A stretch of 64,000 nucleotides of DNA from CAZRHH01 sp964599885 (GTDB lineage: Bacteria; Chloroflexota; Dehalococcoidia; DSTF01; JACRBR01), in the NCBI GenBank assembly GCA_964599885.1, contig CAZRHH010000011.1:6277-70276 (forward strand), given 5' to 3'. The notes under the pieces were generated by a model. It saw only the letters and a list, made by a program, of their open reading frames with translations. It had not been told where the DNA came from and made no database searches. Shown here one piece after another: positions 1-9,426 of this stretch. The position numbers were made by a program, and so were the translations under genes. Position 1 is the first letter of the stretch. Every line of letters starts with the position of its first letter.

Positions 1-1
1 C

Positions 2-454
2 CTCGTCTGGACAGACGAACGGGCTCTCAGGAGCCGCGCCATGCGGGACTTCGTCACCGACCCAAAACATCCCGACCGCCGACTCGCGGTCATCCCCGAC
101 GGCTACTTTCAACTCGCCTCGAATGATCGGCCGCTCGGCTTCGCGCTGGAACTCGACCGAGGCACGGTCGAGGAGAAACCCTTCAAGGCCAAGGTGCGCG
201 CCCTCGGCGAATGGAAAGTTACCGGCGCCTATCGCCGGCGCTTCGTCACTGACAGTCTGCGCGTGCTGTTCGTCGTCACGCCCACCACCCGTGATCCACG
301 CCGGCTCGACCGCGTAAAGGTCTGGACAGAAGCCGAGCGCGGCCAGAGCTTGTTTTGGTTTGCGTCGCTGGCTGATCTTCAGCCCGACACCATTTTCGAC
401 AAACCTGTCTGGCGAGTCGCCGGGCGGGAGGGGAAGTACGCGCTGTTCGACTAG
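2..454 (+). CDS. Replication-relaxation family protein, C-terminal part (5' end outside window)
   Basis: The frame is open from base 2 without a stop, so the gene begins before the window; the first ATG at 41 is probably internal. The visible chain begins LVWTDERALRSR and continues with a core containing VIPDGYFQL, ELDRGTVEEKPF and RRRFVTDSLRVLFV. This is the pattern of replication-relaxation proteins, which sit beside relaxase and coupling-protein genes on plasmids and conjugative elements. The N-terminal winged-helix part expected for the family would lie upstream. It is followed after 14 bases by a membrane protein and a VirD4-like ATPase, which fits a mobilization module. The family call rests on recall of the C-terminal motif pattern. 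Confidence 0.7.
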   Translation, partial: LVWTDERALRSRAMRDFVTDPKHPDRRLAVIPDGYFQLASNDRPLGFALELDRGTVEEKPFKAKVRALGEWKVTGAYRRRFVTDSLRVLFVVTPTTRDPRRLDRVKVWTEAERGQSLFWFASLADLQPDTIFDKPVWRVAGREGKYALFD

Positions 455-468
455 AGGAGGTGGAGTAG

Positions 469-1332
469 ATGATCTGGCGACGCACCGCAGGCAACCACAC
501 AGCCGCTATCGGTAGTTTCGCGCGGCAATGGCTGGGCGGCTCAATGCTCGACCGCCTCATACCCGTCACGATCGTCGGCTGGGTTTGGAGCGTTGTCTGG
601 GGTTTGATTGGAATCATGTCGCAAGAAGGCGGCATCTTCCTTCTCTGTTTACTCATCAGCACGGTGCCCTGGATCCTCTGGTTGCTCGACGCTCGTCTGG
701 ACGCGCAACAGGTCGAGACGGACATTGCCGCTTTCGCTCACGGCGGGGCGATACTCGCGACGCGCTGCGAATACCTGGGTGGGCATCCGCAACTGCCACA
801 CGGGCGCTTCGCTTACCTGCTGCTTGAGGGTACGCAGCAGAACCCCAACCTCGCCCTCGTCTTCCCCACCGGCGCTTTGGCCAACGGTTCAATACCGTTT
901 GGTGGTTCGGAGCGTTTCAACTTGCCAATCCTCGACCTCAAGAAAACCAAACCCGAGAAGGGCTCAGACGAATCACCGGCAGCCGACATTGCCGCCGCGA
1001 TTCACAAGGACGCCGGCCGGATCCTGCGGCCCGAACGCCTGACTTTGGTCGTCGATTTTGACGGCTCCGGTGGCCGCACGCACAAGGTTGAGTTGACCAA
1101 CTTCTTCCGCGGTAACAACGAGATCCGCAACTGGCGAAACTACCTAGTCTGCGCGCAGGCGCAGGCCGATACCGGCGTCACACCCCACGAGCCGTGGGTG
1201 AGTCTGAAGGCGGAACCAAGGGCGGAACCCGACGCCGAGACTTCCGAAAACACCACTGAGGAGCCGAGCCATGCGTTCTCTCGGAACGGACACGCGCACG
1301 AAGAACCCAGTAGCGCTTTCAGCCGAAGGTAG
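469..1332 (+). CDS. Two-helix membrane protein of the mobilization module, function unknown
   Basis: The 287-residue protein has two hydrophobic segments near the N terminus (roughly residues 22-45 and 48-66), then a soluble domain of about 200 residues and a low-complexity Glu/Ser tail with two copies of an (S/H)AFSR motif. The start at 469 follows a GAGGAGGTGGAG ribosome binding site. The 3' end overlaps the coupling ATPase gene by 62 bases in another frame, so the two are translationally close. Its position between a replication-relaxation gene and a VirD4-like ATPase suggests a membrane partner of the coupling protein. I do not recognise a named family. Confidence 0.7.
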   Translation: MIWRRTAGNHTAAIGSFARQWLGGSMLDRLIPVTIVGWVWSVVWGLIGIMSQEGGIFLLCLLISTVPWILWLLDARLDAQQVETDIAAFAHGGAILATRCEYLGGHPQLPHGRFAYLLLEGTQQNPNLALVFPTGALANGSIPFGGSERFNLPILDLKKTKPEKGSDESPAADIAAAIHKDAGRILRPERLTLVVDFDGSGGRTHKVELTNFFRGNNEIRNWRNYLVCAQAQADTGVTPHEPWVSLKAEPRAEPDAETSENTTEEPSHAFSRNGHAHEEPSSAFSRR

Positions 1333-2731
1333 GCGCCAGGGCACCTACATCCTCGGAATTAACGGCACCGGCAAGTCGAACCTCATCCTCGACATTGCCT
1401 TGCAGGACATCGCCGCCGGCGATGGTCTCTGCCTTATGGATCCCCATGGCGACTTGATCGAGGCGGTGTTGGAGCGTGTTCCGGCGCATCGCGTGGACGA
1501 CGTGATTCTTTTTGATCCGTCGGACACCGACTTTCCGTTCGGCCTGAACATGTTCGAGTGCAGCGACACCTCGAACGCTCGTGTCGTTGACCGCGTCTGT
1601 TCCGAGGTGGTGCTCACGTTCAAGAAGTTGTTTGTGGACTTCTGGGGTCCGCGCATGGAGGACTTGATCCGCCACGCCGTGTTGACCCTGATGGCGACGC
1701 CCGAGTGCACGATGCTCGACATGTTGCCTCTGCTCACGGACGCACGAGCGCGCGAGCGTTACGTCTCGCGCACCGAGGACGCAGTGCTGCGGCACTATTG
1801 GGAGCAGGGCTTCCCGGACAACAAGCGCACGCAGAGTGAATGGGTGAGTTCGACACTCAACAAGATCGGCCGGTTCCTCACGAACCCGGTCATTCGCAAC
1901 ATCGTCGCGCAACCCAAGAGCAGTTTCGATCTGCGCGAGGTCATGGACAACGGCAAGGTGCTACTCGTCAATCTCTCCAAAGGCAAACTTGGGGAGGATA
2001 ACGCTGCGCTGCTCGGGTCGGTGCTGGTAGGGAAGATTCTCATCGCCGCGCTTTCGCGCGCCGAAATGCGCTTCGAGGAGCGGCGACCGTTCCACCTGAT
2101 CGTGGATGAGTATCACAGCTTCGCGACCGAGAGCTTTCCGACGCTCCAAGCTGAAGTGCGCAAGTTTGCCATCGACACCATCGTCGCGCACCAGTACCGC
2201 GACCAACTCGACCAGCTGAATCGAGGTTCGACCCTTAGCGTCGGTAACTTCATCATCTTCCGCATCACCGGCAAGGATGCCGGCGAGATCGCGATGCAGT
2301 TCGACAACACACCACCAGAAGGCGAGCCAAAGCTCGCCAGCGTTCCCTATCGAACCGGGCGAGACGGCGTGTATCGCACGGCGGGCGACCAAGTGGTCGC
2401 CGCCAGTTCACGCCGCAACTACAGCGACGTGCAGAATGAGACGGCCAACTATCTCACCAACACACCGAACTACCAGGCGTACTGCAAGTTCATCGAGAAC
2501 GGGCGACTAGCGGAGCACCGCGTTGCGACGCGCCTCATCGATGTCCAGTCTGATCCCTCGATTGCTGAACGCATCCGCGAGAATTCGCGACGGCTGGCGA
2601 CGCCCCGCGCTGAGGTGGAAGCTCGCGTCGCCGCGCTCTGGAGCGACGCGCATGAACGAGATGCCTACGAGGACGGCAACGGCACGAAACCGCACGCACG
2701 GCCCGCAACAAACGGGCGAGGACGGACGTAG
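1271..2731 (+). CDS. VirD4/TraD-like type IV coupling ATPase
   Basis: The 486-residue P-loop ATPase has Walker A GINGTGKS at residues 29-36, then LMDPHGDLIEAVL, typical of the TraM/VirD4/HerA group, and Walker B HLIVDEYHSF near residue 275. The segment GKVLLVNLSKGKLGEDNAALLGS is also characteristic of conjugative coupling ATPases. Such proteins drive DNA through a type IV secretion channel. It has no N-terminal membrane helices of its own, and the preceding overlapping gene encodes a two-helix membrane protein that may supply the anchor. No other secretion genes are visible, so the element may be mobilizable, or the rest may lie upstream. Confidence is high for the ATPase family and moderate for the role. 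Confidence 0.85.
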   Translation: MRSLGTDTRTKNPVALSAEGRRQGTYILGINGTGKSNLILDIALQDIAAGDGLCLMDPHGDLIEAVLERVPAHRVDDVILFDPSDTDFPFGLNMFECSDTSNARVVDRVCSEVVLTFKKLFVDFWGPRMEDLIRHAVLTLMATPECTMLDMLPLLTDARARERYVSRTEDAVLRHYWEQGFPDNKRTQSEWVSSTLNKIGRFLTNPVIRNIVAQPKSSFDLREVMDNGKVLLVNLSKGKLGEDNAALLGSVLVGKILIAALSRAEMRFEERRPFHLIVDEYHSFATESFPTLQAEVRKFAIDTIVAHQYRDQLDQLNRGSTLSVGNFIIFRITGKDAGEIAMQFDNTPPEGEPKLASVPYRTGRDGVYRTAGDQVVAASSRRNYSDVQNETANYLTNTPNYQAYCKFIENGRLAEHRVATRLIDVQSDPSIAERIRENSRRLATPRAEVEARVAALWSDAHERDAYEDGNGTKPHARPATNGRGRT

Positions 2732-3218
2732 GATCTCGCCCTCTTCTTCTTTTCGCTCGCCGCTAGGCAGGTTCGTTCAAGGGTCTGGCGCTGCGCACCG
2801 ATGCCCTCGAACGAAGTTCGTCGAGTTTGGTTGTCAGCCCCGCACGTCAAGGGGCATCCGTGAAGTCGCTGCTCGATTTCACAGAGACTTCCCCTGCGAC
2901 GTGCTACGAGCAGTTGTGGTAACACCGAGTCAGCTTCATAGAAGCAGAATCTCACAACACCCTATAGCACCACATCCCTTGCGAACCTAACACACCGACC
3001 TATAGTCGCGGGGAAGCCCAAAATAGCCTCGCGCGCGCGCAACGCAAAGATCCTATAAGCGGCACGGCTGGCAGCCGGCGAGACCGCAATTTGTGCCTGG
3101 ATCGGCGCTTGGCAACTGAGAAGGTATACCAGCGACTATGGGCCATCGAGTTGAAGTCTTTGTTGACTAGAACGCGCGTTCTGGACTAGGATAACTTGGG
3201 GGATGGTAACCGCGTCCG
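2732..3218. other. Intergenic region before the defence operon
   Basis: No convincing gene is visible in these 487 bases. The only clear signal is the promoter with an embedded palindrome near 3163-3192, listed separately. Short open frames here lack ribosome binding sites and family resemblance. Confidence 0.6.
3163..3192 (+). promoter_or_regulatory. Sigma70-type promoter with a 14-bp palindromic operator in its spacer
   Basis: A -35 hexamer TTGACT (3163-3168) and a -10 hexamer TAGGAT (3187-3192) are 18 bases apart. The first 14 bases of the spacer form the perfect palindrome AGAACGCGCGTTCT (3169-3182). The methyltransferase start at 3243 is 50 bases downstream. A dyad between -35 and -10 is a classic repressor position and would let a regulator, or the methyltransferase itself, control the operon. 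The palindrome contains GCGCGC, which could also be a cytosine methylation target. Both regulatory readings are inference. Confidence 0.65.
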
Positions 3219-3242
3219 TTGGGCGCAGGTTACAAATGCTGG

Positions 3243-4616
3243 ATGCAAAAACAACTTCGCTTCATTGATTTGTTTGCTGGACTAGGTGGTTTCCACCTAG
3301 CCCTAAAGAATCTTGGACACGAGTGCGTCTTCGCGTGCGAACTCGATCCCGAACTGAGGGACCTATACGAGAAGAACTTCGGTATGAAAGCAGCTGGCGA
3401 CATCACTCAGATTAGGACACGCGAAGTCCCAAGACATGACATTCTCTGCGCCGGCTTTCCCTGCCAACCATTCTCGAAGGCCGGAGCTCAAGGTGGGTTA
3501 GACGATCCTAAGTGGGGCGGACTCTTTCACCATATCCTGCGGATCGTAAAACATCACAAGCCGCGCTACATCATTCTTGAAAACGTTCCCAATTTCTCCC
3601 GGCACGATGAGGGGCGCACTTGGCTCAAGGCCAAGGACCTCTTGCGACAGGCTGGGTATGACGTTGACAGCAATGAATACTCGCCTCATCACTTTGGTAT
3701 CCCGCAGATCCGCGACCGCATCTACATCGTCGCCGAACGCCAGGCACTCAACTCGTTTGCATGGCCCATTGTCGACCAACCGTCGTCACACGCTCTATCG
3801 ATTCAAGCCATTCTTGAAGACAAGCCGGTTGACGCGCGGCCGATCCCTCCGCAAGTGCAGCAGTGCCTGAATGTATGGCAGGAATTCCTGGACCAGTTCC
3901 CAAAAGATCAGCAACTACCATCGTTCCCGATTTGGTCGATGGAGTTCGGCGCGACCTATCCGTACGAAACGCGGACTCCCTTCGCGACGCCCGTCCGCGA
4001 CCTGGCCAAGATGCGCGGGTCTCATGGAACTGCTCTGAAAGGACACACGCGCCGCGAAGCACTACTCGCGTTCCTCCCCTCCCACGCGAGGGTCCATTCG
4101 CGCCGCTTCCCTGAATGGAAGGTGCAATTCATTCGCGCGAATCGGGAACTCTACGCACGCAACAAAGCCTGGATCGACAAGTGGAAGCCTAAGATCATGG
4201 TCTTCCCCTCGAGCTTCCAGAAGTTTGAGTGGAACTGCCAGGGGTCTGAACGCGACCTCACCAAGTTGATCATCCAGATCAGGGCCTCCGGGGTTCGCGT
4301 TAAGCGCCCCACGACAGCGCCGTCGCTCGTTGCAATGACCGCGACACAAGTGCCGATAATCGGCTGGGAGTCCCGGTACATCACCCCCAGCGAGTGTCAG
4401 AAGCTACAAAGCATGGACTCGTTGCAGCACCTTCCCGCTTCCCCAACACGGGCGTATCAAGCGCTCGGCAACGCAATCAACGTTCGAGTCGCCGAACGCG
4501 TTCTGGGCGCGTTGGTAGGTTCTACGAATGGAGGTCGCGCGCCGAATCCCACGCGTACGCCTGTCACTACCCCGGTGGCATCATTTCCCGCCCATCGAGG
4601 TAAAGGCCATGGGTGA
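3243..4616 (+). CDS. DNA (cytosine-5) methyltransferase of a Z1/MORC defence operon
   Basis: The 457-residue protein has the ordered C5-methyltransferase motifs: I (DLFAGLGG, residues 9-16), IV with the catalytic PCQ (GFPCQPFSKAG), VI (ENVPN), VIII (QIRDR) and X near the C terminus (ALGNAINVRVAERVLGAL). It transfers a methyl group from SAM to cytosine in a target sequence and should mark host DNA as self. The ATG at 3243 is chosen because it places motif I at the usual distance from the N terminus; a TTG at 3219 would add eight residues. The gene overlaps the GHKL ATPase gene by 8 bases, the first junction of a tightly coupled four-gene operon. The recognition site cannot be read from sequence alone. 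Confidence 0.95.
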   Translation: MQKQLRFIDLFAGLGGFHLALKNLGHECVFACELDPELRDLYEKNFGMKAAGDITQIRTREVPRHDILCAGFPCQPFSKAGAQGGLDDPKWGGLFHHILRIVKHHKPRYIILENVPNFSRHDEGRTWLKAKDLLRQAGYDVDSNEYSPHHFGIPQIRDRIYIVAERQALNSFAWPIVDQPSSHALSIQAILEDKPVDARPIPPQVQQCLNVWQEFLDQFPKDQQLPSFPIWSMEFGATYPYETRTPFATPVRDLAKMRGSHGTALKGHTRREALLAFLPSHARVHSRRFPEWKVQFIRANRELYARNKAWIDKWKPKIMVFPSSFQKFEWNCQGSERDLTKLIIQIRASGVRVKRPTTAPSLVAMTATQVPIIGWESRYITPSECQKLQSMDSLQHLPASPTRAYQALGNAINVRVAERVLGALVGSTNGGRAPNPTRTPVTTPVASFPAHRGKGHG

Positions 4617-6165
4617 TAACTCCTCCATTCTGGCTAGGGTCAATATCCGTCCCGAATCGGATGTGTACGCAACGTACCAACGGCTGAGCTATAAGCCGTG
4701 GTTTGCGCTGGCGGAGTTCGTGGATAACTCAACTCAAAACTACTACGACAACCGTGATCGTCTCCTGCGCGAGTACGAGAAGAGCCGGCCACCTGAGAAG
4801 CTTGTTATCGAGATCGTTTACGACAATGAAGCGAACAAACTAACCATTCTGGACAACGCGAACGGAATGGAAATCGACGAACTCACGCGGGCGTTAACGT
4901 TGAACCGCCCGCCGCCCAACACCGCCGGACGCTCGGAATTCGGAATGGGATTAAAGACGGCGGCGTGTTGGTTCGGCAAGACCTGGACGATCGAGACTAG
5001 TCGGCTCGGATCCGTGAGGCGACTCACCGCTCAAATACACGTTCCCGATCTCGTCGCTAACAAGACTGAGGAGGTGCCAGTCTCAACGACGCCGGCGGAG
5101 CCGCTTGAGCACTTCACGACAATCACGATCGAGGGCCTCTACAACCCGATCCGGGGCCGTACGCCCGGCCGAATCCGCGACCAGCTAGCGAGCATCTACC
5201 GTCGCGACATCCATTCGGGTGAAATCGAAATACGCTGGAACAACGAACCGGTTACCTTCCCAGAGCCACCGATTCTCGAAGAGACACTCCCGTCGGGCGA
5301 AGTAAAACGTTGGCGAACCGATGTTTTCTTCAACGTCGCCTGCGATGGAAGACCCGACGCTCTCCCGGTGCGTGGCTGGCTCGCGATCCGCATCCCGGCG
5401 AGTCAACGAGATGCAGGCTTCGTCCTAATGCGCAAAGGACGGGTGATTGTTGGCGGCCCAGGGGAAGGCTACAAGCCAACGGAGATATTCGGGCAGGGGA
5501 ACACCTTCCGTTCGCAACGTCTGTTCGGCGAGTTGGATCTAAATGACTGGCCCGTCTCGCAGGCCAAGGACGCCTTCGATTGGTCAGGGGGCCTGGAGGA
5601 TGCCTTCATCGAGCGGCTCAAAGATGTCGCACAAGAGTACATGGATAAGGCAGAAGGTCACCGCTCCGGAGATGCAGTCACTCAAGGCGACATGCAGTTG
5701 GCCGCCGAAACCACGCAGCAAGTCTTTAGCAACCCGCAGTTCACATCTGCCATCGTTGCCGATCTTAGCCAACGGGCCGAAGTAGACGCGTCCGAGGCGG
5801 GTTTTGCCGAGGCGTTAGTCTCGACGAGGTCCGGGCCAATCCTTTATCGCCTCGATTTGGGAACCGAAGCTTGGCAGTTTCGTCTCTACTGGCAAACCCA
5901 GAAGAGTGAAGCTCACTGGATGCAAGTTCATTACCCAGACGACAACACGATCGACATCTTCCTCAACATGGCCCATCCATTCCTCGAACCTCACGTCACG
6001 AACCAACAGTCGCTGGAACTCATCAACAAGTTCGTTCTGGCGCTGGCCCTTGCTGAGCGCATGGCTCGTCGCATACATGGCGACGGCCTCGTTGCTCCAG
6101 GAGACTTCAGGACGTTCATGAATCGCGTCCTGCGTCGAACCGCTGACTTGGAGGGTGGACTATGA
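4609..6165 (+). CDS. GHKL (MORC/MutL-like) ATPase of the Z1 defence operon
   Basis: The 518-residue protein has a GHKL nucleotide-binding domain. The N-box is AEFVDNSTQ (near residues 35-43), the DxGxG equivalent is DNANGM (near residue 86) and the lid glycines are in EFGMGLKTAACWFG. The start at 4609 follows GAGGTAAAGG and overlaps the methyltransferase stop; a start at 4528 would lie far inside the previous gene. MutL/MORC-type ATPases are known to co-occur with Z1 ATPases, PD-(D/E)XK nucleases and cytosine methyltransferases in restriction-like operons. The likely role is ATP-gated clamping or signalling on foreign DNA. The last four bases overlap the next gene (ATGA). Confidence 0.88.
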   Translation: MGDNSSILARVNIRPESDVYATYQRLSYKPWFALAEFVDNSTQNYYDNRDRLLREYEKSRPPEKLVIEIVYDNEANKLTILDNANGMEIDELTRALTLNRPPPNTAGRSEFGMGLKTAACWFGKTWTIETSRLGSVRRLTAQIHVPDLVANKTEEVPVSTTPAEPLEHFTTITIEGLYNPIRGRTPGRIRDQLASIYRRDIHSGEIEIRWNNEPVTFPEPPILEETLPSGEVKRWRTDVFFNVACDGRPDALPVRGWLAIRIPASQRDAGFVLMRKGRVIVGGPGEGYKPTEIFGQGNTFRSQRLFGELDLNDWPVSQAKDAFDWSGGLEDAFIERLKDVAQEYMDKAEGHRSGDAVTQGDMQLAAETTQQVFSNPQFTSAIVADLSQRAEVDASEAGFAEALVSTRSGPILYRLDLGTEAWQFRLYWQTQKSEAHWMQVHYPDDNTIDIFLNMAHPFLEPHVTNQQSLELINKFVLALALAERMARRIHGDGLVAPGDFRTFMNRVLRRTADLEGGL

Positions 6166-8291
6166 CGAACGGAGTCATCGGGATCGACGAGGTCCCGGAG
6201 GACGATCCACGTTGGGCAGTCGACATCGATGGCGAGGAACTGACGCACCTTCAAGGTCGCTACCAAGGTAGGGTAGACGCCGACGAGTGGGACGTTGTTC
6301 GAGACACCGCAGCTAAACTCTTGGCGAACTGCCCGAACCCACGGGCACAGCTTCAGACGACTACCGGGCTCGCCCTGGGAAAAGTCCAAAGTGGCAAGAC
6401 GCTGTCTTATACGGCACTCATCTCACTCGGCATCGACAACGGCTACCGGATGTCCGTCGTCCTCGCCGGCACGAAGAACCCATTGTTAAAGCAGAACTTC
6501 GACCGTCTTTGCTATGACTTAGAGACGACCCGCCCCAACATCACACCCATACAAAACCCAACGCCGCTCGATGCCGTGGTGATTCGCTCAGTCATTGAGT
6601 CCGGACGGCACCCGCTTCTCGTGGTGCTGAAACACCGCAAACGTATTGACGAGTTGGTCGCCGCCCTAACGACCGAGGAGTTGACGCGATACCCCACTCT
6701 CCTTATCGACGATGAGGGTGACGAAGCATCGCTCAATACGCAGTTCAGGCGTGGCCGGCAATCAGCGGTGTACAGCAGTATCCTTCGGCTTCGAGATCGA
6801 CTTCGGTTTCACGCCTATGTGGCTTACACGGCGACTCCGCAGGCAAACCTTCTCATCTCCGGTATCGATGGCCTTTCACCCGATTTCGGCGTGTTAGTTC
6901 CGCCCGGACGCACGTACTGCGGCGGGTCGACCTTCTTTGGGCCCCGTCAAAACGAGTTCGTCCGAACGGTGCGTGCACAGGATGCAGCTCAACACGAGGC
7001 GACGCGCATTACCCAAAGTCTGCGCGAAGCATTGGCGGCGTTTGTCGTGGGTGCCGCCATTCGCCATCTTCGCGAGAATGCAGCGTGGCACTCGATGCTG
7101 ATACATACAAGCCAACTCAAGGCTGATCACCAGCCATTAGAAAGCACTTTGCGCGAATTGATCGGAGCATGGCGCGACATCTCACGCTTAGACCCGCAAG
7201 ACCCAACTCACGCCGAACTCTTCAAAATCTTTCAAACTGCGTTCGCTGATCTGCAGACGACAGTCGGTGAGCAGCCGACGTGGGAGCAAGTTGCTGAACA
7301 GATTCCGACAGAGCTTGGCGCCATCGAAATCTGGATGGTCAATAGCCTACCGGTTGGGCGCGACCCAATCGCGACGCCCTTCCGTCTGATAAACAACATC
7401 CTTGTCGGGGGCAACATGTTGGGTCGCGGGGTTACGATCCCGGGTTTGGCCGTCACCTACATCACTCGCCGCGCACAGAAAGAAACGAACGCCGATACTA
7501 TGGAGCAGCGAGCTCGTTGGTTCGGCTACAAGCGGCACTATCTGGACCTCTGCCGAATCTATCTGACGGAGCAGTTGCGGGCCGACTACACACGTCTCCT
7601 ACGTCACGAGGACGACTTCTGGGATGCACTCCGCAGGAATGAACGACAAGGGCTTTCTATTCGAGACTGGCCACGTATGTTCGCGCTGGACCTGACGCTG
7701 GGCGTATCACCGACGCGGTCGAGCGTAGCGGATTTTAGACAATTTCATGGGCGGAAGTGGGACACCCAGAACCAGTTGGTCAGAGACGGCCAGAAGGCAG
7801 TTGCCAACACCCAGTCCGCGAGACAATTCCTGTCTGGGCTCAACGGGACGCGGCGGCGGGTCGCCAATGTCGAGCACATCTTTTTCGAGTGTCCAACCGA
7901 CCAACTCATCACTCAGCTACTCTCGCGCTTCGACGGTGAGGGATCGGATTGGGAGAACGCGTACACGTGTGAATATCTCACCAGACTCTTCATGGCTGGA
8001 GTTCTTCCAACTGTAGACGTCGTGGCTATGACGAACGGCGACGTACGCGAACGCACCCCCGATAAAAAGCGCGGCGGACGAGTAAATCCAATGCAGGGGC
8101 GTTCGCCGAACCGATCACCAGATGATCCGTTGTTCTATCCAGGCGACGAGAACATCCATGGTGATCGTGTCCAGTTTCAGCTTCACTTCATCCGTCTAAC
8201 AGACGATGGAACGGAAACGACGGCTTTCGCGCTACACGTTCCCGAGGACGTGCGCTACGACTTGCGTTACGTGGTGAGGGATCCGACCTAA
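6162..8291 (+). CDS. Z1 domain-containing superfamily 2-like ATPase
   Basis: The 709-residue protein has Walker A GKVQSGKT (residues 73-80) and Walker B LLIDDEGDEA (near residues 179-188). The Z1 signature near residues 410-480 includes NILVGGNMLGRGVTIPGL and QRARWFGYKRHYLDLCRI. Z1 proteins are helicase-like ATPases found almost only in restriction-type defence operons with GHKL ATPases. The start overlaps the preceding stop by ATGA, and the stop overlaps the next start by one base (TAATG), so expression should be coupled. DNA remodelling or translocation that exposes DNA to the nuclease encoded next is inferred. Confidence 0.93.
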   Translation: MTNGVIGIDEVPEDDPRWAVDIDGEELTHLQGRYQGRVDADEWDVVRDTAAKLLANCPNPRAQLQTTTGLALGKVQSGKTLSYTALISLGIDNGYRMSVVLAGTKNPLLKQNFDRLCYDLETTRPNITPIQNPTPLDAVVIRSVIESGRHPLLVVLKHRKRIDELVAALTTEELTRYPTLLIDDEGDEASLNTQFRRGRQSAVYSSILRLRDRLRFHAYVAYTATPQANLLISGIDGLSPDFGVLVPPGRTYCGGSTFFGPRQNEFVRTVRAQDAAQHEATRITQSLREALAAFVVGAAIRHLRENAAWHSMLIHTSQLKADHQPLESTLRELIGAWRDISRLDPQDPTHAELFKIFQTAFADLQTTVGEQPTWEQVAEQIPTELGAIEIWMVNSLPVGRDPIATPFRLINNILVGGNMLGRGVTIPGLAVTYITRRAQKETNADTMEQRARWFGYKRHYLDLCRIYLTEQLRADYTRLLRHEDDFWDALRRNERQGLSIRDWPRMFALDLTLGVSPTRSSVADFRQFHGRKWDTQNQLVRDGQKAVANTQSARQFLSGLNGTRRRVANVEHIFFECPTDQLITQLLSRFDGEGSDWENAYTCEYLTRLFMAGVLPTVDVVAMTNGDVRERTPDKKRGGRVNPMQGRSPNRSPDDPLFYPGDENIHGDRVQFQLHFIRLTDDGTETTAFALHVPEDVRYDLRYVVRDPT

Positions 8292-9256
8292 TGCTACGCG
8301 AACTCTACGAACAGATTGCTGCGGACATCTCGGGGCATCGCTTCACGGCTAGACCTATTAACGCGTTCCAGGGCGCGTATCTGGCCGTCGATTCCCAACA
8401 ACGCCCGGCACTATTTATGCCGACCACCGGTTCGTCGTCAGAGCCTCCGCTGCGCACCGCCCAAGTATCGCTACGGCTGAGCGGGAGGTTCACAATCACT
8501 CCAAACAATGCCGAGCCCGTTACGGGAACCTTCGACTGCCTGGCTTGCGAGGCGACCGAGGCGCCGGCGATCCAGACCTTTCTCGTACTGGTCGAATCTT
8601 TTGTGGCGCATCAACCAAGCGACATCACCATAAGCGAGTTCTTTCGGACCATCGTGCGGCTGTTCGCTATGCCTGCCGCGCGGGATCTGACGGCAGAGCG
8701 ACAGGGTCTTTGGGGGGAGTTGTTCATGATGCGAACCGTGAACGGCTTCGCCTTCTGGGCTCCCTTTTGGCACACAGAACCGACGCGCCGATTCGACTTT
8801 TCTTCTATTGGGAAGAGGGTCGAAGTAAAGACCGCTCTAGAGGGGCCACGGATTCATCATTTTGGCCACAGGCAGATTTATCCCGTACCAGGCGAAGAGA
8901 TAGTCGTCGCATCGCTGCTCGTGACCTATGATGATGCTGGGATGTCACTCCGGGACCTCATACTTGAGTGCCGACGTGAAACCGCATCAACGCCCCAGTT
9001 CATGAGCCTAGAAAGGGCTGTTCGGCGAGCAGGCATGGATGATGGAGATGAGACCGGACCAAAGTTCGATCCGACTGCGGCGGCGATTAATCTTGCATGG
9101 TTCGACTCCCAGGACGTTCCACACTTCCAGGTTCCCGAGCCGCCGGGCGTCTCTGACACTCGTTACCGCGTCGATCTTTCCACCGCACCTCCTCTGGATG
9201 AGGGCGCTGTCACGAACTGGCTGCAGAACTGGCAACTCGTTGGCGCCACGCCCTAG
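8291..9256 (+). CDS. PD-(D/E)XK motif protein (DUF4420-like nuclease of the Z1 operon)
   Basis: The 321-residue protein contains GLWGELFMMR, then RRFDFSSIGKRVEVKTAL. This gives the E...D...EVK arrangement of a PD-(D/E)XK restriction-endonuclease fold, with catalytic candidates Glu in GELF, Asp in RFDF and Glu/Lys in EVK. It is the last gene of the methyltransferase-GHKL-Z1 operon and would be the DNA-cutting subunit. This four-protein set matches the known Z1/MORC-type restriction systems. No Vsr or AIPR gene, sometimes seen in such operons, is present here. The DUF4420 assignment is from recall of the motif spacing. Confidence 0.85.
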   Translation: MLRELYEQIAADISGHRFTARPINAFQGAYLAVDSQQRPALFMPTTGSSSEPPLRTAQVSLRLSGRFTITPNNAEPVTGTFDCLACEATEAPAIQTFLVLVESFVAHQPSDITISEFFRTIVRLFAMPAARDLTAERQGLWGELFMMRTVNGFAFWAPFWHTEPTRRFDFSSIGKRVEVKTALEGPRIHHFGHRQIYPVPGEEIVVASLLVTYDDAGMSLRDLILECRRETASTPQFMSLERAVRRAGMDDGDETGPKFDPTAAAINLAWFDSQDVPHFQVPEPPGVSDTRYRVDLSTAPPLDEGAVTNWLQNWQLVGATP

Positions 9257-9326
9257 AGCCGCCGCCTAACCCCTTGACAGCTTCCTTATCATCAGAACAC
9301 CAGCCCGTCACTTGAAGGGAGAATCT

Positions 9327-9422
9327 ATGGCCGTCCTTGACGACACATGTGCACGATGCGGCGCGCGGTTTATCGCCTCGGTCGCTGATGCAGCGAGCTT
9401 TAGCACTGCCTGGGCTGGCTAA
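9327..9422 (+). CDS. Possible 31-residue CxxC microprotein
   Basis: An ATG at 9327 follows AAGGGAG at a good distance and reads 31 residues including CARCG, then stops five bases before the end of the convergent ImmA-like gene. A TTGACA at 9273-9278 could serve as a -35 element. One CxxC is half a zinc knuckle, so it could dimerize around a metal, or the frame could be a relic of a longer zinc-ribbon gene. It could also be chance. Confidence 0.35.
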   Translation: MAVLDDTCARCGARFIASVADAASFSTAWAG

Positions 9423-9426
9423 TTCA

